DNA from: an uncultured Victivallales bacterium | GTDB lineage: Bacteria > Verrucomicrobiota > Lentisphaeria > Victivallales > UBA1829 | DNA: 64,000 nt | NCBI GenBank assembly: GCA_934644965.1 | Contig: CAKUDG010000009.1 | Location: 1 to 64,000, forward strand | Direction of reading: 5' to 3' | Program-made: the position numbers and the translations under genes | Notes under the pieces: generated by a model | Seen by the model: only the letters and a program-made list of their open reading frames with translations | Told to the model about the DNA's origin: nothing | Database searches by the model: none | Shown: positions 11,505 to 20,612 of the stretch, in pieces | Position numbering within the stretch: the first letter of the stretch is position 1 | How the letters are laid out: each line of letters begins with the position of its first letter

Positions 11505-11577
11505 CCCGAATCCATCCTGTCTTAGGGTTGCCGGAGGACGGCAACGGCGGGTTCCCTCCTCCACTGTGTTGTGTTTA

Positions 11578-11605
11578 AGTATAGCAAGGATTTTTGAATT
11601 CGCAA
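11578..11605 (-). promoter_or_regulatory. Sigma70-type promoter for glgB
   Basis: On the minus strand, -35 TTGCGA (11600-11605), a 16-bp spacer and -10 TATACT (11578-11583). Transcription would start near 11570, giving a 65-nt leader that includes a small hairpin TTGCCG-TCCTC-CGGCAA (11528-11544). Confidence 0.6.
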
Positions 11606-11834
11606 CAGCGCATCCCTTGAAATTGCCGCAAAATAAGCTAAGTTCCCCGCCGTGTATTGAAAAAAATCTGACAGGATGTGCATCGTGGGAAAAAAGCCCT
11701 CTTTTTCTTCCTCTTCTTCCTCCCGCTCCGGAGGATTCTTCTTCTTCTCCTCCTCCCCCGCCCGTGAAAACGGCTCCGCCTCCCGCAGAGGCAATCGCGG
11801 AAAGCATAACGGAGGAAAAGGAAAAGCCCATGAA

Positions 11835-13274
11835 ATGCCTGAAGAAAAAGCCAAGGGGAAGACCGGGAACAGCGCCGGAAGGAGGAATCCGTCCGCTTCT
11901 CTCCGTTCTCCTGCCCTGATCCCCCGCCATGGCTCACGCGAAGAGTGCGAAGAGAAGAAATTCCGGAAGGGAAGGGAAAAGGACGCTCTGGACAAGTGCC
12001 GCACGCCGGAAGAAGGGCTGGCCTTCTCCGCCACACTCGTGCGCACCCTGCTGGAAAAGAACCTTGTAAACGCTTCCGCCTTTGACGCTTCCGACCCGGA
12101 AGCCCTCGCCGTTCTTCCGTATGACGCTGAAATCGCCCTCAAACAGGAAGCGCTCAAGAGATTCTGGAAAGCCGGAAACATCCCGGGTTCTCCAGGGACA
12201 ATTCTCCCCGCTCCGATGCCGCGCCATTACCGGGCTCTCTCCAAACGCAGCGCATGCATCGACCCGCGCTCCGGACGCTTTTCCTTCGTCCGGGGCTACG
12301 GCGGCGCACGGAAACATCTGGAGGGCGGAAGGAAGAGAGCCGCATCCCAGCAGCTCACGCATTCCCTTCTCGAGCCGGAGGCGCACGGGAAGATTTATGA
12401 CAAGCTGGAAACCATTCTGAATCTGCCCCGCTGCCGTGCCACGGCAGAGGCGCTGAATTACTGCATCATCCGCGGTGCCTGGGGGAAATACGCTGTGATT
12501 TTCAATACGTCCGTCGCCGACGGGCAGGTGGTCGGCACGCTCAAACGGATTGCGGAACGACTGAAAGAAGAAGATCCGGGAATCATCGGCTGTTTCATGT
12601 ATCTGGATGAAACCCGGTCTGAATATTATCTGGAATCGCGGCGTCCGGAAAAGGGGGTCCCGTTCAAAAAACTCTGCGGAACGGCGATGCTGGACATCAC
12701 AATCCGGAACCGGAAGTTCCTTTATCCGCCCACGGTGTTTTCCCAGATCAATGAAGCCATGCTGCCGCTGATGGTCAATGAGGCGTTCCGCCTCCTGAAA
12801 CCCGATCCCGACCGGCGCTTTCTGGACCTTTACTGCGGATACGGACTCTTCGGTCTGCTCGCTGCCGAACATTCGGCTGAAGTCATCGGCATGGATGCGG
12901 AAGGGCCCGCAATCGAGGCCGCTTCGGCCAATGCAGTCTATCATTTTCCCGGGAGGAAAATCAAATTCATTGCCTCCTCCATTACCGGGGAAAGCCTGGA
13001 AAGGCATCTGCCGCGCACGGAAAAAAGGGGCGGAGGAGAAATCGCCGTGCTCGACCCTCCACGGAAAGGTACGGCCCCGGGCGTGCTGGAACGCCTTGTG
13101 GCACGCCGTCCCTTCCGCGTTCTGCACATCTTCTGCGGGACGGACATGCTCCCGAGAGAGCTGGGAATCTGGAAGGCAAACGGTTATTCCCCCGTCGCAG
13201 CCGTACCCCTGGATCTCTTCCCGGGAACCATGAACCTGGAAACGCTCGTCCTGCTCGAACGCAAACGAAGCTGA
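11835..13274 (+). CDS. TrmA/RlmD-like class I SAM-dependent RNA uracil methyltransferase
   Basis: A 479-residue (from this start) methyltransferase of the tRNA/rRNA 5-methyluridine family. The C-terminal half has the SAM-binding stretch FLDLYCGYGLFGLLAAE, the DPPRKGT motif, and the catalytic cysteine in HIFCGTDML (Cys434). The family's final FPxTxHVE motif appears as FPGTMNLETL, a diverged form. The N-terminal 60 residues are Lys/Arg/Ser rich and of low complexity, and the true start is uncertain: 11676 is in frame, but 11835 has GGAGG and AAGGA before it. Divergent from glgB. Target RNA cannot be told from sequence. Confidence 0.82.
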   Translation: MPEEKAKGKTGNSAGRRNPSASLRSPALIPRHGSREECEEKKFRKGREKDALDKCRTPEEGLAFSATLVRTLLEKNLVNASAFDASDPEALAVLPYDAEIALKQEALKRFWKAGNIPGSPGTILPAPMPRHYRALSKRSACIDPRSGRFSFVRGYGGARKHLEGGRKRAASQQLTHSLLEPEAHGKIYDKLETILNLPRCRATAEALNYCIIRGAWGKYAVIFNTSVADGQVVGTLKRIAERLKEEDPGIIGCFMYLDETRSEYYLESRRPEKGVPFKKLCGTAMLDITIRNRKFLYPPTVFSQINEAMLPLMVNEAFRLLKPDPDRRFLDLYCGYGLFGLLAAEHSAEVIGMDAEGPAIEAASANAVYHFPGRKIKFIASSITGESLERHLPRTEKRGGGEIAVLDPPRKGTAPGVLERLVARRPFRVLHIFCGTDMLPRELGIWKANGYSPVAAVPLDLFPGTMNLETLVLLERKRS

Positions 13275-13307
13275 CGGAAAACCTCATCGCCCGGAAAACA
13301 ACAGCAA

Positions 13308-14072
13308 TCAGTCTGCATTCGCCGAAGCCAGTATGGCCCGGTAGGAACGGAAGAGCGCATCCGAGTCGTTCCCCGTCGAAAGCCAGTTTACTCCGCGCGA
13401 CTTCCAGAACGGCAGATCCGATCCGAAAGCCCCCAGCAGAACACCCGCCTCACGGGTTTTGCCGCAGATTTCATCTATCAGCGCCACCACTTCCGGATCA
13501 CGGAGCCGGCCCGCCTTCCCCACAGAAGCAGACAAATCGTAAGGCCCGATGCATACGCTCCCGACGCCCGGAACCGATAAAATCGACTCCAGATTCTTCA
13601 CCGCCTCATAATGCTCAATCTGCACAATGACAAGCGGTTCCTTTCTGGAAACTTCCAGATACTCCTCCACGGAATCCGCCCCGAAATGGATGGCGCGCCG
13701 GAAACCGCATCCCCGCGTTCCCGCTTCCGGATAACGGCACGCGGAAACCGCCGTTGCGGCGTCTTCCGCCGTATTCACCATCGGCACAATGATACCCGCA
13801 GGAGCCAGGTCAATCACCTTCTTGATCACTCCGTGTTCGTTCCAGGGAACACGCACCAGCGGAGCGCAGGAAGTGCCTTTCAGCGCCATGATGTGATGCA
13901 TGAGATCGGGCTGGGACATCACACCGTGTTCCCAGTCGATCCAGCAGAAATCAAAACCGGCGTCCGCGGCGAGTTCCGTCATGCTGGAGTCGTGAAAGGT
14001 AATGCAGGTGCCGAATGCGGTTTTCCCGGATTTCATCTTTTCAAGAAAGATTTCCAGATTGTTCAATTTCAT
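13308..14072 (-). CDS. HpcH/HpaI aldolase family protein
   Basis: A 254-residue class II (metal-dependent) aldolase of the HpcH/HpaI family, which cleaves 2-keto-3-deoxy sugar acids or 4-hydroxy-2-oxo acids to pyruvate or a related product and an aldehyde. The catalytic His is in IDWEHG (His49); metal ligands fit Glu in IVQIEH and Asp in IGPYDLSAS. The ATG at 14072 has a perfect GGAGG seven bases upstream; an in-frame TTG one codon earlier is less likely. It lies third in the line araB-like kinase, pseudopilin, aldolase, 220 bases after the pseudopilin's distal stop. Substrate is inferred only as a sugar acid. Confidence 0.88.
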   Translation of the reverse strand: MKLNNLEIFLEKMKSGKTAFGTCITFHDSSMTELAADAGFDFCWIDWEHGVMSQPDLMHHIMALKGTSCAPLVRVPWNEHGVIKKVIDLAPAGIIVPMVNTAEDAATAVSACRYPEAGTRGCGFRRAIHFGADSVEEYLEVSRKEPLVIVQIEHYEAVKNLESILSVPGVGSVCIGPYDLSASVGKAGRLRDPEVVALIDEICGKTREAGVLLGAFGSDLPFWKSRGVNWLSTGNDSDALFRSYRAILASANAD

Positions 14073-14295
14073 CAAATACCTCCTGTTTCATGGATATTTC
14101 TGTCGTTACGGATTTTGTCGATCCTGAATATACGCACGGATATTCCCGGAATTCATGACTCATGGCGGCACATGGCTGTGCATGACGGAACACGGCGGCG
14201 GCTCATGACGGGAGACGGACACCGGTATCTCCCCCGCCGGGGTCAGATTTCTCTCTGTGTCCGGGAAAGACACGAAAACGTGTCTCCCCTTTTCA

Positions 14296-14499
14296 TCATT
14301 CGCCCCACTGGATCAGATTCCTCGGCTCCTGATATCGGTAAATGGCAGCGGCGGCACGGGAATCCATGGTTTCGACATGACCGTCAAAATAAAGGAAGTT
14401 GTTCTGCATGTTGTGACGGCCTTCCATATAGTCTCTGGAAATCCCGCATGTGACGGAGTCAGCCATCTGCGAATCATTGTAGTCGAATCTGCCCGTGCC
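14296..14499 (-). pseudogene. In-frame 3' continuation of the pseudopilin beyond a TAG codon (H-X9-DG signature)
   Basis: The 68 codons after the TAG at 14500-14502 stay in the same frame and end in tandem TGA codons. Their translation contains RHNMQNNFLYFDGHVETM: a histidine, nine residues, then Asp-Gly, which is the H-X9-DG signature that normally closes prepilin-type proteins in this phylum. The piece is therefore the missing C-terminus of the gene at 14500-15189, cut off by a nonsense codon, a sequencing error, or a suppressed amber. Codon use matches the upstream part. Confidence 0.8.
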
Positions 14500-15189
14500 C
14501 TAGATCCAGCGGTATCCAGTGCCGCTTTTGCGGCCGCCGTAGTTCAAGGCGAAGACCGTCTGCGAAGGACGCTTGACCTTGGATTCCTTGGTTCCCTGGT
14601 AAAATGGTTCTGAAGGATTGATTGTCCAGACGTCATACTGGACACGATTGGTTGTCACATAATAAAGGTAATAAATCATCATTTCGTCGTTGCGCCCGAG
14701 ATCGTATTCGGGGCAGGCAAAGATCGTGGGAGTCCCGCTCTTTCCGTTCGGACGGTAAATCGCAACCATATAATAAGTCGGAGGAGAAGCTTTCCACCCC
14801 TCGAGCTTTCCGAGCATGGAATGCCATCCCCAGCTGGCTCCGCCCTGATAATATCCTTCCGGCGCATAATATCCGTAATCCTGGAGATACTTGAGATTCA
14901 GCAGCCCCACCTGCTTCAGATTCCCGATGCAGACGATTTTCTTCGCCGTCCCCTTCGCCCGGGCAAGAGCCGGCAGAAGAAGCGAGGCCAGAAGCGCGAT
15001 CACGGCAATCACCGTGAGCAGCTCCACCAGAGTGAACCTGCGCCCGAGAAACGGAAGAACCTGGTCTGCCGGCATACTACTCCCCCGTCCGCGAAGGGGA
15101 AAACGGCTCCGTTCCCGGGAATGGAACTCAGGGGAGGAGAAACATGATTTCTGTTCTTTCCGAAAAAAAGCAGGGGCTGATCTTTTCAT
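14500..15189 (-). CDS. Prepilin-type N-terminal cleavage/methylation domain protein, ended early by TAG
   Basis: A type II-secretion/type IV pilus-like pseudopilin, 229 residues up to the TAG. The basic leader (about 50 residues) ends in GRRFTLVELLTVIAVIAL: prepilin peptidase would cut before Phe, leaving the methylated N-terminus with Glu at mature position 5. One membrane helix and the ARAKGTAKKIVCIGNLKQ segment typical of Lentisphaerota follow, then an aromatic-rich globular part. The start at 15189 has AAGGAG eight bases upstream and overlaps the araB stop as ATGA, so it is translationally coupled. Without the downstream segment it lacks the H-X9-DG motif and may not fold. Confidence 0.85.
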   Translation of the reverse strand: MKRSAPAFFRKEQKSCFSSPEFHSRERSRFPLRGRGSSMPADQVLPFLGRRFTLVELLTVIAVIALLASLLLPALARAKGTAKKIVCIGNLKQVGLLNLKYLQDYGYYAPEGYYQGGASWGWHSMLGKLEGWKASPPTYYMVAIYRPNGKSGTPTIFACPEYDLGRNDEMMIYYLYYVTTNRVQYDVWTINPSEPFYQGTKESKVKRPSQTVFALNYGGRKSGTGYRWI

Positions 15190-16832
15190 GTACTCTTCTC
15201 CTTCCATGTCCCTGTTTCAGCTTGCCGACTGCAAAGAAAATCTTCCGTGTTTTCAAGACGTTCCACCGCCCCGGCACAGGCCAGATATTTCCGGTACAGC
15301 CTTTCGTAAAGTGCAACTCTCTCCGGATCCGGGTGATAAACGGTTTCAACATCCGAACTCATGGCGTCCATCGCGCTCTCCACGGAAGGAAAACTCCCGG
15401 ATGATGCCGCTGCCAGAACGGCCGCTCCCAGAGCACAGGCCTGATCCTCCCGAACAATCTGAATGTCCCGGTTCATGACGTCCGCACAGAGCTGCATGAC
15501 AAACGGAGACTTGCGTGCAATCCCTCCGAGAGCAACGATTTCATGCACCGGCACCCCCTCCTCCGTCAGGCGTTCTGCAATTTTTCTCGCCCCGTACACC
15601 GTGCTTTCCGCGAGCGCCCGGAAAACCGCCGGCGGTTCCGTCGCGAGCGTGAGTCCGAAGAGAGCCCCCTTCAACTCCGGATTCAGGTCCGGAGTCCGTC
15701 TTCCGTTCATCCAGTCGAGGGCGAGGCAGGGGGAAGCGCCCAGAGCGATCCTTTCCGCTTCAGCAGACAGACGTGCAATCGACACATCTCCGCCGCCGTA
15801 GGAAAGGAAATTCCGGAACCATGCGTAGATGTCTCCGAACGCACTCTGCCCGGCTTCGAGTGCAGTCATGCCGGGGAGCACGGATCCATCCACCTGCCCG
15901 CAGATTCCGCGGACACAGTGATCCAGATGCGGCACCACGACAATGTCACACGTGGATGTCCCCAGCACCTTGAGAAGCTGAAACGCTTTCACTCCCGCTC
16001 CGACCGCTCCCGCATGACAGTCAATGACTCCCCCCGCCACCACCGGCGCCTGCTGTTTCAGATGAAAACGCTCCATCCATTTCCCGGAAAGTCTTCCCAC
16101 CGGGAGATCCGCAGTGAAAGTTTCCGAATACAGTCTTCCGCGCAACCCCTTCAGAAGTGGATCCACCCCTGCGAGAAATTCTTCGGAAGGCAGACCGCCC
16201 CAGGAGGCGTGCCACATGGCTTTGTGTCCGGCAGCGCATCTGCCGGGGCGAATGACGGGCGTTCCGGCCAGTTCCGCCACCATCCAGTCGCAATGCTCCC
16301 CCCACGAAACCGCGGCCCCGCGCACGGATGAATTTCCCCGAAGCACATGCAGGATCTTGCTCCAGAACCACTCCGGAGAATAGACTCCCCCGGAATATGC
16401 AGTATAGTCGACTCCCCCCCAGGTCTTCGCATGAGATGTGATCTCGGCGGCTTCCCGGACGGAACTGTGATCTTTCCAGAGAAGAAACATCGCGTCGGGA
16501 TCCTCCGAAAAAGCAGGATGAAGCGCCAGGGGGCGTCCCTGCCCGTCAAGAGCGCACGGCGTGGAACCTGTGGTGTCCACGCCGATTCCAGCCACACGGT
16601 CCGCATCACAGTCCCGGAGAACGTCCAGGACAGCTTGTTCCATGCTCTCCAGATAATCCAAAGGATGCTGCCGGAAGCACAAATTCGCGGCATCGCAGTA
16701 AAGACGGTCCGTCCAGCGGGAATAAGACCGTTCCGAAAAGGCTTCCTTCTCCCCGGACTCCGAAACAGCAAGGACGCGCACGCTGTCCGTGCCGAAGTCC
16801 AGCCCCAGAAACAGTTTCTTCTGATTTCTCAT
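15186..16832 (-). CDS. araB: Ribulokinase-like FGGY carbohydrate kinase
   Basis: FGGY-family kinase of 548 residues, closest in motif pattern to L-ribulokinase, which phosphorylates L-ribulose in arabinose use. Seen: N-terminal LGLDFGTDSVRVLA phosphate-binding loop, DTTGSTPCALD, the ribulokinase-like GHKAMWHASWGGLP and LDWMNGRRTPDLN segments, and the ATPase motif ALGGIARKSPFVMQL. The start at 16832 fits the family N-terminus; codons upstream are an in-frame read of an 8-bp tandem repeat. The stop overlaps the pseudopilin start by four bases. Divergent from a LacI regulator that probably controls it. Another ketose could be the real substrate. Confidence 0.85.
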   Translation of the reverse strand: MRNQKKLFLGLDFGTDSVRVLAVSESGEKEAFSERSYSRWTDRLYCDAANLCFRQHPLDYLESMEQAVLDVLRDCDADRVAGIGVDTTGSTPCALDGQGRPLALHPAFSEDPDAMFLLWKDHSSVREAAEITSHAKTWGGVDYTAYSGGVYSPEWFWSKILHVLRGNSSVRGAAVSWGEHCDWMVAELAGTPVIRPGRCAAGHKAMWHASWGGLPSEEFLAGVDPLLKGLRGRLYSETFTADLPVGRLSGKWMERFHLKQQAPVVAGGVIDCHAGAVGAGVKAFQLLKVLGTSTCDIVVVPHLDHCVRGICGQVDGSVLPGMTALEAGQSAFGDIYAWFRNFLSYGGGDVSIARLSAEAERIALGASPCLALDWMNGRRTPDLNPELKGALFGLTLATEPPAVFRALAESTVYGARKIAERLTEEGVPVHEIVALGGIARKSPFVMQLCADVMNRDIQIVREDQACALGAAVLAAASSGSFPSVESAMDAMSSDVETVYHPDPERVALYERLYRKYLACAGAVERLENTEDFLCSRQAETGTWKEKST

Positions 16833-16847
16833 CGACAGATCATCCTC

Positions 16848-16895
16848 GCATTTCCGCATTTCCGCATTTCCGCATTTCCGCATTTCCGCATTTCC
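16848..16895. repeat. Six perfect copies of an 8-bp tandem repeat just upstream of araB
   Basis: The unit GCATTTCC (GGAAATGC on the coding strand) occurs six times without a mismatch. It ends 15 bases upstream of the araB ATG at 16832, inside the transcribed leader. Each unit carries an ATG on the coding strand, and eight bases is not a multiple of three, so gain or loss of one unit changes which upstream ATG is in frame with araB. Confidence 0.9.
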
Positions 16896-17067
16896 GCGAT
16901 TCGGGAGTTTTTTTCTCCATGTCCCGGCAGCTCATTTCCCGCAGTATTTCCCCGTTTCCGAGGAACTGTGTTTTCCACAAACTTTCTTTTTCAATGGGAG
17001 AAAGATGGAGCCGGGTAATGACGGGGAGGAAATATGCTGGCAGACCTTCTGCATTTCTGTCACATGA

Positions 17068-17084
17068 ATCCCCTTTTTGGGGAT
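17068..17084. promoter_or_regulatory. Perfect inverted repeat in the araB leader
   Basis: ATCCCC-TTTTT-GGGGAT forms a 6-bp stem with a 5-base loop. It lies 37 bases downstream of the araB -10 box. It could be an operator or a leader hairpin. Confidence 0.4.
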
Positions 17085-17120
17085 CCACTTCCGGCATCGC
17101 TCTTCTCTTCTTCGCCGTTC

Positions 17121-17149
17121 ACTATAAGCCCCCTCTTCGAGCATGGCAA
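17121..17149 (-). promoter_or_regulatory. Sigma70-type promoter for araB and downstream genes
   Basis: On the minus strand, -35 TTGCCA (17144-17149), a 17-bp spacer, -10 TATAGT (17121-17126). The leader to the araB ATG would be about 280 nt and includes the 8-bp repeat. Confidence 0.6.
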
Positions 17150-17181
17150 TGTTTTTCTGATCATTTTTCCGCAACAAAAAC

Positions 17182-17209
17182 TTGAAACTTTCTGAAATGT
17201 TTCTATATT
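17182..17209 (+). promoter_or_regulatory. Promoter of the LacI regulator with overlapping operator-like palindrome
   Basis: -35 TTGAAA (17182-17187), a 16-bp spacer, -10 TATATT (17204-17209). The spacer is covered by GAAAC-N10-GTTTC (17184-17203), a symmetric element of the size LacI-family dimers bind, which suggests autoregulation. Confidence 0.55.
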
Positions 17210-17247
17210 TTCCGCCGTAAAAGGAGACAGCGCGAAGGGAAGTTCAA

Positions 17248-18279
17248 ATGTCCAAAGCCATCACCGTGAAGGAAATTGCAAGGAGAGCGGGAGTTTCGCC
17301 TGCCACGGTGTCACGCGTTCTCAACGGAGGGCACGGCGTCGGAAGCGGAAAATGCGAAGCGGTGAAAAACGCCGTTCAGGAAATCAGTCCGGAGCTTCTC
17401 CCCGGACTCCGGAAGCAGCAGCGCGGCAAAACCATAGGAATGCTTCTCTTCCCGCAGTCCGACAAGGAACCCAGAGTCATTCTCGAAAAACTCACCGGCA
17501 CTTTGAAAGTGCTCCCGGAAAAATGGAATCTTCTTCTGCTCTCTCCCGAAATCATGCCCCTGGAACTGGAGTCGAAATACCTGAAGGGGGAAATCGCCGG
17601 ACTGCTCCTCATGGGGCACCGCCTGAAAACAGAAGGGTTTGAAAAAATCCTTTCCGGAATTCCGCATGTCTGGATGAATTCCCATGATCTGGGTCAGGGA
17701 AAGAGCAATGTCATGATGGGCAACGAATTCGCCGGCAGACTCGCGGCACGCTATCTGATGCGCCGCTCCTGCCGGAACCCGCTCTGGCTGCAAATCGCCC
17801 CCAGCATGAATCCGGGATTCCCGTCCAGAACGGACGGGTTCCGGTTTGAATTTTTCGCAGCGGGAAAATCCTGCCGGAGCTGTGTTTTGACTCCACCGAA
17901 GGAACTGCGCTTCTGGGAAGAGGCTTCCGACGAACAGCTGGAGCAGCTCTTCGCGGAACAGCTCGCAGATCCCTCTTCCACTCTCTCAACGGCGGATGGA
18001 ATCTTCTCTCCGGAAGAACGCCTGACCGCCATTCTCCACCGTTCCCTCCGGAAATACGGAGGAAGAAAAATCCGGAAAAAATGGCCGGACATCATCTCCT
18101 GCAACCACGTCCCCGAATATCTCACCGGGCTTTATCCACGCCCCGCCTCCATCGATCTGGGGCCGAAATCCGTCGCAAGACTCGGAATGGAGGAACTCCT
18201 GCGGAGAATCAGCGGTCTGCCGCCGGGAGGAGACCGCATCTCCGTCATCACGACTCCCGAACTGATCCAGGGAGACTGA
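17248..18279 (+). CDS. LacI family transcriptional regulator
   Basis: A 343-residue DNA-binding regulator. The N-terminal helix-turn-helix is textbook: VKEIARRAGVSPATVSRVLNG (about 7-27). The following hinge is shorter and less conserved than usual. The remainder is a periplasmic-binding-protein-like sugar-sensing domain (about 60-340). AAGGGA stands eight bases before the ATG. It is head-to-head with the araB-like kinase, and the promoters of the two lie about 30 bases apart, so it most likely represses the kinase, pseudopilin and aldolase genes and itself. Confidence 0.9.
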   Translation: MSKAITVKEIARRAGVSPATVSRVLNGGHGVGSGKCEAVKNAVQEISPELLPGLRKQQRGKTIGMLLFPQSDKEPRVILEKLTGTLKVLPEKWNLLLLSPEIMPLELESKYLKGEIAGLLLMGHRLKTEGFEKILSGIPHVWMNSHDLGQGKSNVMMGNEFAGRLAARYLMRRSCRNPLWLQIAPSMNPGFPSRTDGFRFEFFAAGKSCRSCVLTPPKELRFWEEASDEQLEQLFAEQLADPSSTLSTADGIFSPEERLTAILHRSLRKYGGRKIRKKWPDIISCNHVPEYLTGLYPRPASIDLGPKSVARLGMEELLRRISGLPPGGDRISVITTPELIQGD

Positions 18280-18303
18280 ATAAAACTGAATAAAGAAGAA
18301 ATA

Positions 18304-18333
18304 TCCCTGATAGGAATGTCCCTGATAGGAATG
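18304..18333. repeat. 15-bp direct repeat, two perfect copies
   Basis: TCCCTGATAGGAATG occurs twice in tandem 25 bases after the LacI stop codon, in the gap before the convergent recN gene. Confidence 0.8.
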
Positions 18334-18475
18334 TTCCCCGGATCAAGGCATGCTGTGGTGTCCTCGCCCCTCTCTCTCCTCCTCCCGGCTCTCCCCTCTC
18401 CGGGAAGCGAGTCCCGGGAAAACAAAAAGCAGAGCCGGGAAGCAGAAAAACAGAAAATAAGAAAACGAGAAAAGT

Positions 18476-20173
18476 TCAGGAATTGCTGTCGCTCTTTGAA
18501 TCCGCCTTTTCCAGCATCGCGCGGGCATGGGCCAGAGCCGCCTCCCCGCCGCCGAGCATGCGGGCGATTTCCTCTACGCGGTCCGCGCCGGAAACCGGAG
18601 AAATCGAACTGACCGTCATCCCCCCGGAAGCGCCGGAAGAAGAAGTCTTGCAAACCCGGAAATGAGTGGACGCACAGCAGGCGACCTGCGGAAGATGGGA
18701 TATGCAGATCACCTGTTTGAACTTCGCCAGGGAGGCAAGTTCGGAACCAACCTTCGCCGCAGTCTCGCCACCGATATTCGCATCAATTTCATCGAAGATG
18801 AGCACGGGAATGGAATCGGCTTCGGCAAGGACGGTTTTCATTGCCAGCATGACGCGGGAAATCTCTCCGCTGCTGGCCACCTCGCTCAAAGCCCTGAGGG
18901 GAACACCCGGATTCGCGCTGAAAAGTATCCGAATACGGTCGAAACCGCCGGGCCCGGGTTCCGAAGGCTCGAACTGAATGTCGAACGCGGCTTTTTTGAA
19001 TCCAAGTTTCAAAGTCTCCGAGGAAAGCTGGGCAAGAAGACGGGCGGCGGCTTCTTTCCGCGCGGCGCTCAGTCGCCCGGCGGAATCCTGATACTCTGCG
19101 GCAAGCATCTTTTCACGCCGGTCGAAATCGCGCCGGAGGGAGTCGGCATTGTCGAAGGAGTCCACGGTGCGCCGGAGCTCTTCCAGACGGGAAAGCACTT
19201 CTTCCAGTGAAGCACCGTAACGCCGTTTCAAACTCTGAAGAGTCCGCATCCGTTCCTCCATGGCCAGAAAAGAAGCTTCATCCAGCTCGACGGAGGCTCC
19301 ATAGTCGCGCAGCTCGGATGCCAGAGAAGAAATCTGTTCCGCCAGATCCCGGCAGCGTTCCGGAAATACGGAGGCTCCCGCGGGATCCAGACGTTCCAGA
19401 GAACTCAGAAGACGCCGCAGATCCAGCAGACGGTCCCTCAGGGAATCCTCCGACTCCTCCAGCGCAGCGGCGGCCGAAGAAAGAATCTCCAGCATCTGCC
19501 GGGAATTGGAAGCGAGAAGATGACGCGCCTTGAGTTCTTCGTCCTCTCCCGGTCTCGGCGCGGCCGCCTCTATTTCCGCAACATCCCCGCGCATCGCCTC
19601 CACCTCCTCCGCCGAGGGCATCGAAGCGAGAAACGCCTCCTTTTCCTCCCGGAGCACAGAAAGGCGTTCCCAGGCGCGGGCCGTTTCCGCCAAAAGAGAA
19701 TCTGCCGAGGCAAAACGGTCCAGCGCATGAAGCTGTTCGGAAGAACGGAGAAGACTCTGATTTTCATTCGCCGCATGAATGTCCACCAGGCGTTCGCCCA
19801 GCGCCCGGAGAGTCTGGAGCGGCACCGGAGAGGAATTGATGAAATTCCGGGTCGAGGAAGGCGTGATGACGCGCCGGATCAGGATCATTCCCGGGTCCAC
19901 CTCATCCACGGCTTCCGATTCACCCAGAAGAGTCTTGAGCTCAGGAGTCATGGATTTTTCCCCGATTGCGAACTCCGCGGCGATCTCACAGCGGGAACAG
20001 CCGGAACGGATCGAAGATTTGTCCGCCCTCGCCCCCAGAAGAAGTCCGACAGCTCCCATGATGACAGATTTCCCGGCTCCCGTCTCCCCGCTGATGACGT
20101 TGAAGGAGGGGCCGAATTCGATTTCCGCCTCGTCCACCAGAGCAAGATTTTTCAGTTTCATCCATTTGAGCAT
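18476..20173 (-). CDS. recN: DNA repair protein RecN
   Basis: SMC-like ATPase of 565 residues that acts in double-strand-break repair. Walker A GETGAGKS (29-36) is near the N-terminus; a long coiled-coil middle (about 150-370) separates it from the C-terminal half with the signature-like ASSGEISRVMLAMK and Walker B VLIFDEIDANIGG. Length is typical. The ATG at 20173 is the natural start of the conserved MLKWMKLKNLALVDEAEI. It is convergent with the LacI gene and divergent from the radical SAM gene. Confidence 0.95.
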   Translation of the reverse strand: MLKWMKLKNLALVDEAEIEFGPSFNVISGETGAGKSVIMGAVGLLLGARADKSSIRSGCSRCEIAAEFAIGEKSMTPELKTLLGESEAVDEVDPGMILIRRVITPSSTRNFINSSPVPLQTLRALGERLVDIHAANENQSLLRSSEQLHALDRFASADSLLAETARAWERLSVLREEKEAFLASMPSAEEVEAMRGDVAEIEAAAPRPGEDEELKARHLLASNSRQMLEILSSAAAALEESEDSLRDRLLDLRRLLSSLERLDPAGASVFPERCRDLAEQISSLASELRDYGASVELDEASFLAMEERMRTLQSLKRRYGASLEEVLSRLEELRRTVDSFDNADSLRRDFDRREKMLAAEYQDSAGRLSAARKEAAARLLAQLSSETLKLGFKKAAFDIQFEPSEPGPGGFDRIRILFSANPGVPLRALSEVASSGEISRVMLAMKTVLAEADSIPVLIFDEIDANIGGETAAKVGSELASLAKFKQVICISHLPQVACCASTHFRVCKTSSSGASGGMTVSSISPVSGADRVEEIARMLGGGEAALAHARAMLEKADSKSDSNS

Positions 20174-20334
20174 GAGTGGGGGATCCTCTTCCCGTTTTCG
20201 TTTTCTCAGAAAAAAACTGCCGTTAATATGCCCCCGCTTCCGTAAATTTCAATCGCCGCAAACTGCATCATTCTCATTTCCCGCGTCCCTTTTCCGTTCT
20301 CTCCGGATTACGGAATTCCCCAATGCCGCATTTC

Positions 20335-20363
20335 TTGCGCAAAGGGAAAAGGCGTGGTATGGT
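20335..20363 (+). promoter_or_regulatory. Possible promoter for the AmrS-type gene
   Basis: -35 TTGCGC (20335-20340), a 17-bp spacer, -10 TATGGT (20358-20363). The leader to the ATG at 20613 would be about 245 nt; the in-frame codons in it are Lys/Arg-rich and unlike the family, so I do not count them as coding. The rest of the 20174-20612 gap holds nothing else I can name. Confidence 0.4.
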
Positions 20364-20612
20364 ATACGGGTTGTTTTTGTGGATGGAATGGAGCGGATAT
20401 CCGTGAACAACAGGGGAGAAAGAAGCCGACGTCTTCTCTCCGGGCTGGAAACAAAGGGAAAAATGCCGTTATCCGCCGCCGGGAATAAACAACAGGAACG
20501 GGAAAACGCCGGACCCCGGAAGAAAAGAAAGAAAAAGAAGAAAACAGCTCCGGAGCAGAATCCGGAATCAAATCAGGAGCTGTGTCCGGAACGAAAGGAG
20601 ACCCTCGGAATC

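Noticed and set aside
16840..17177. Short open frames in the araB leader
   Set aside because: They consist partly of the 8-bp repeat and have no ribosome site or family resemblance.
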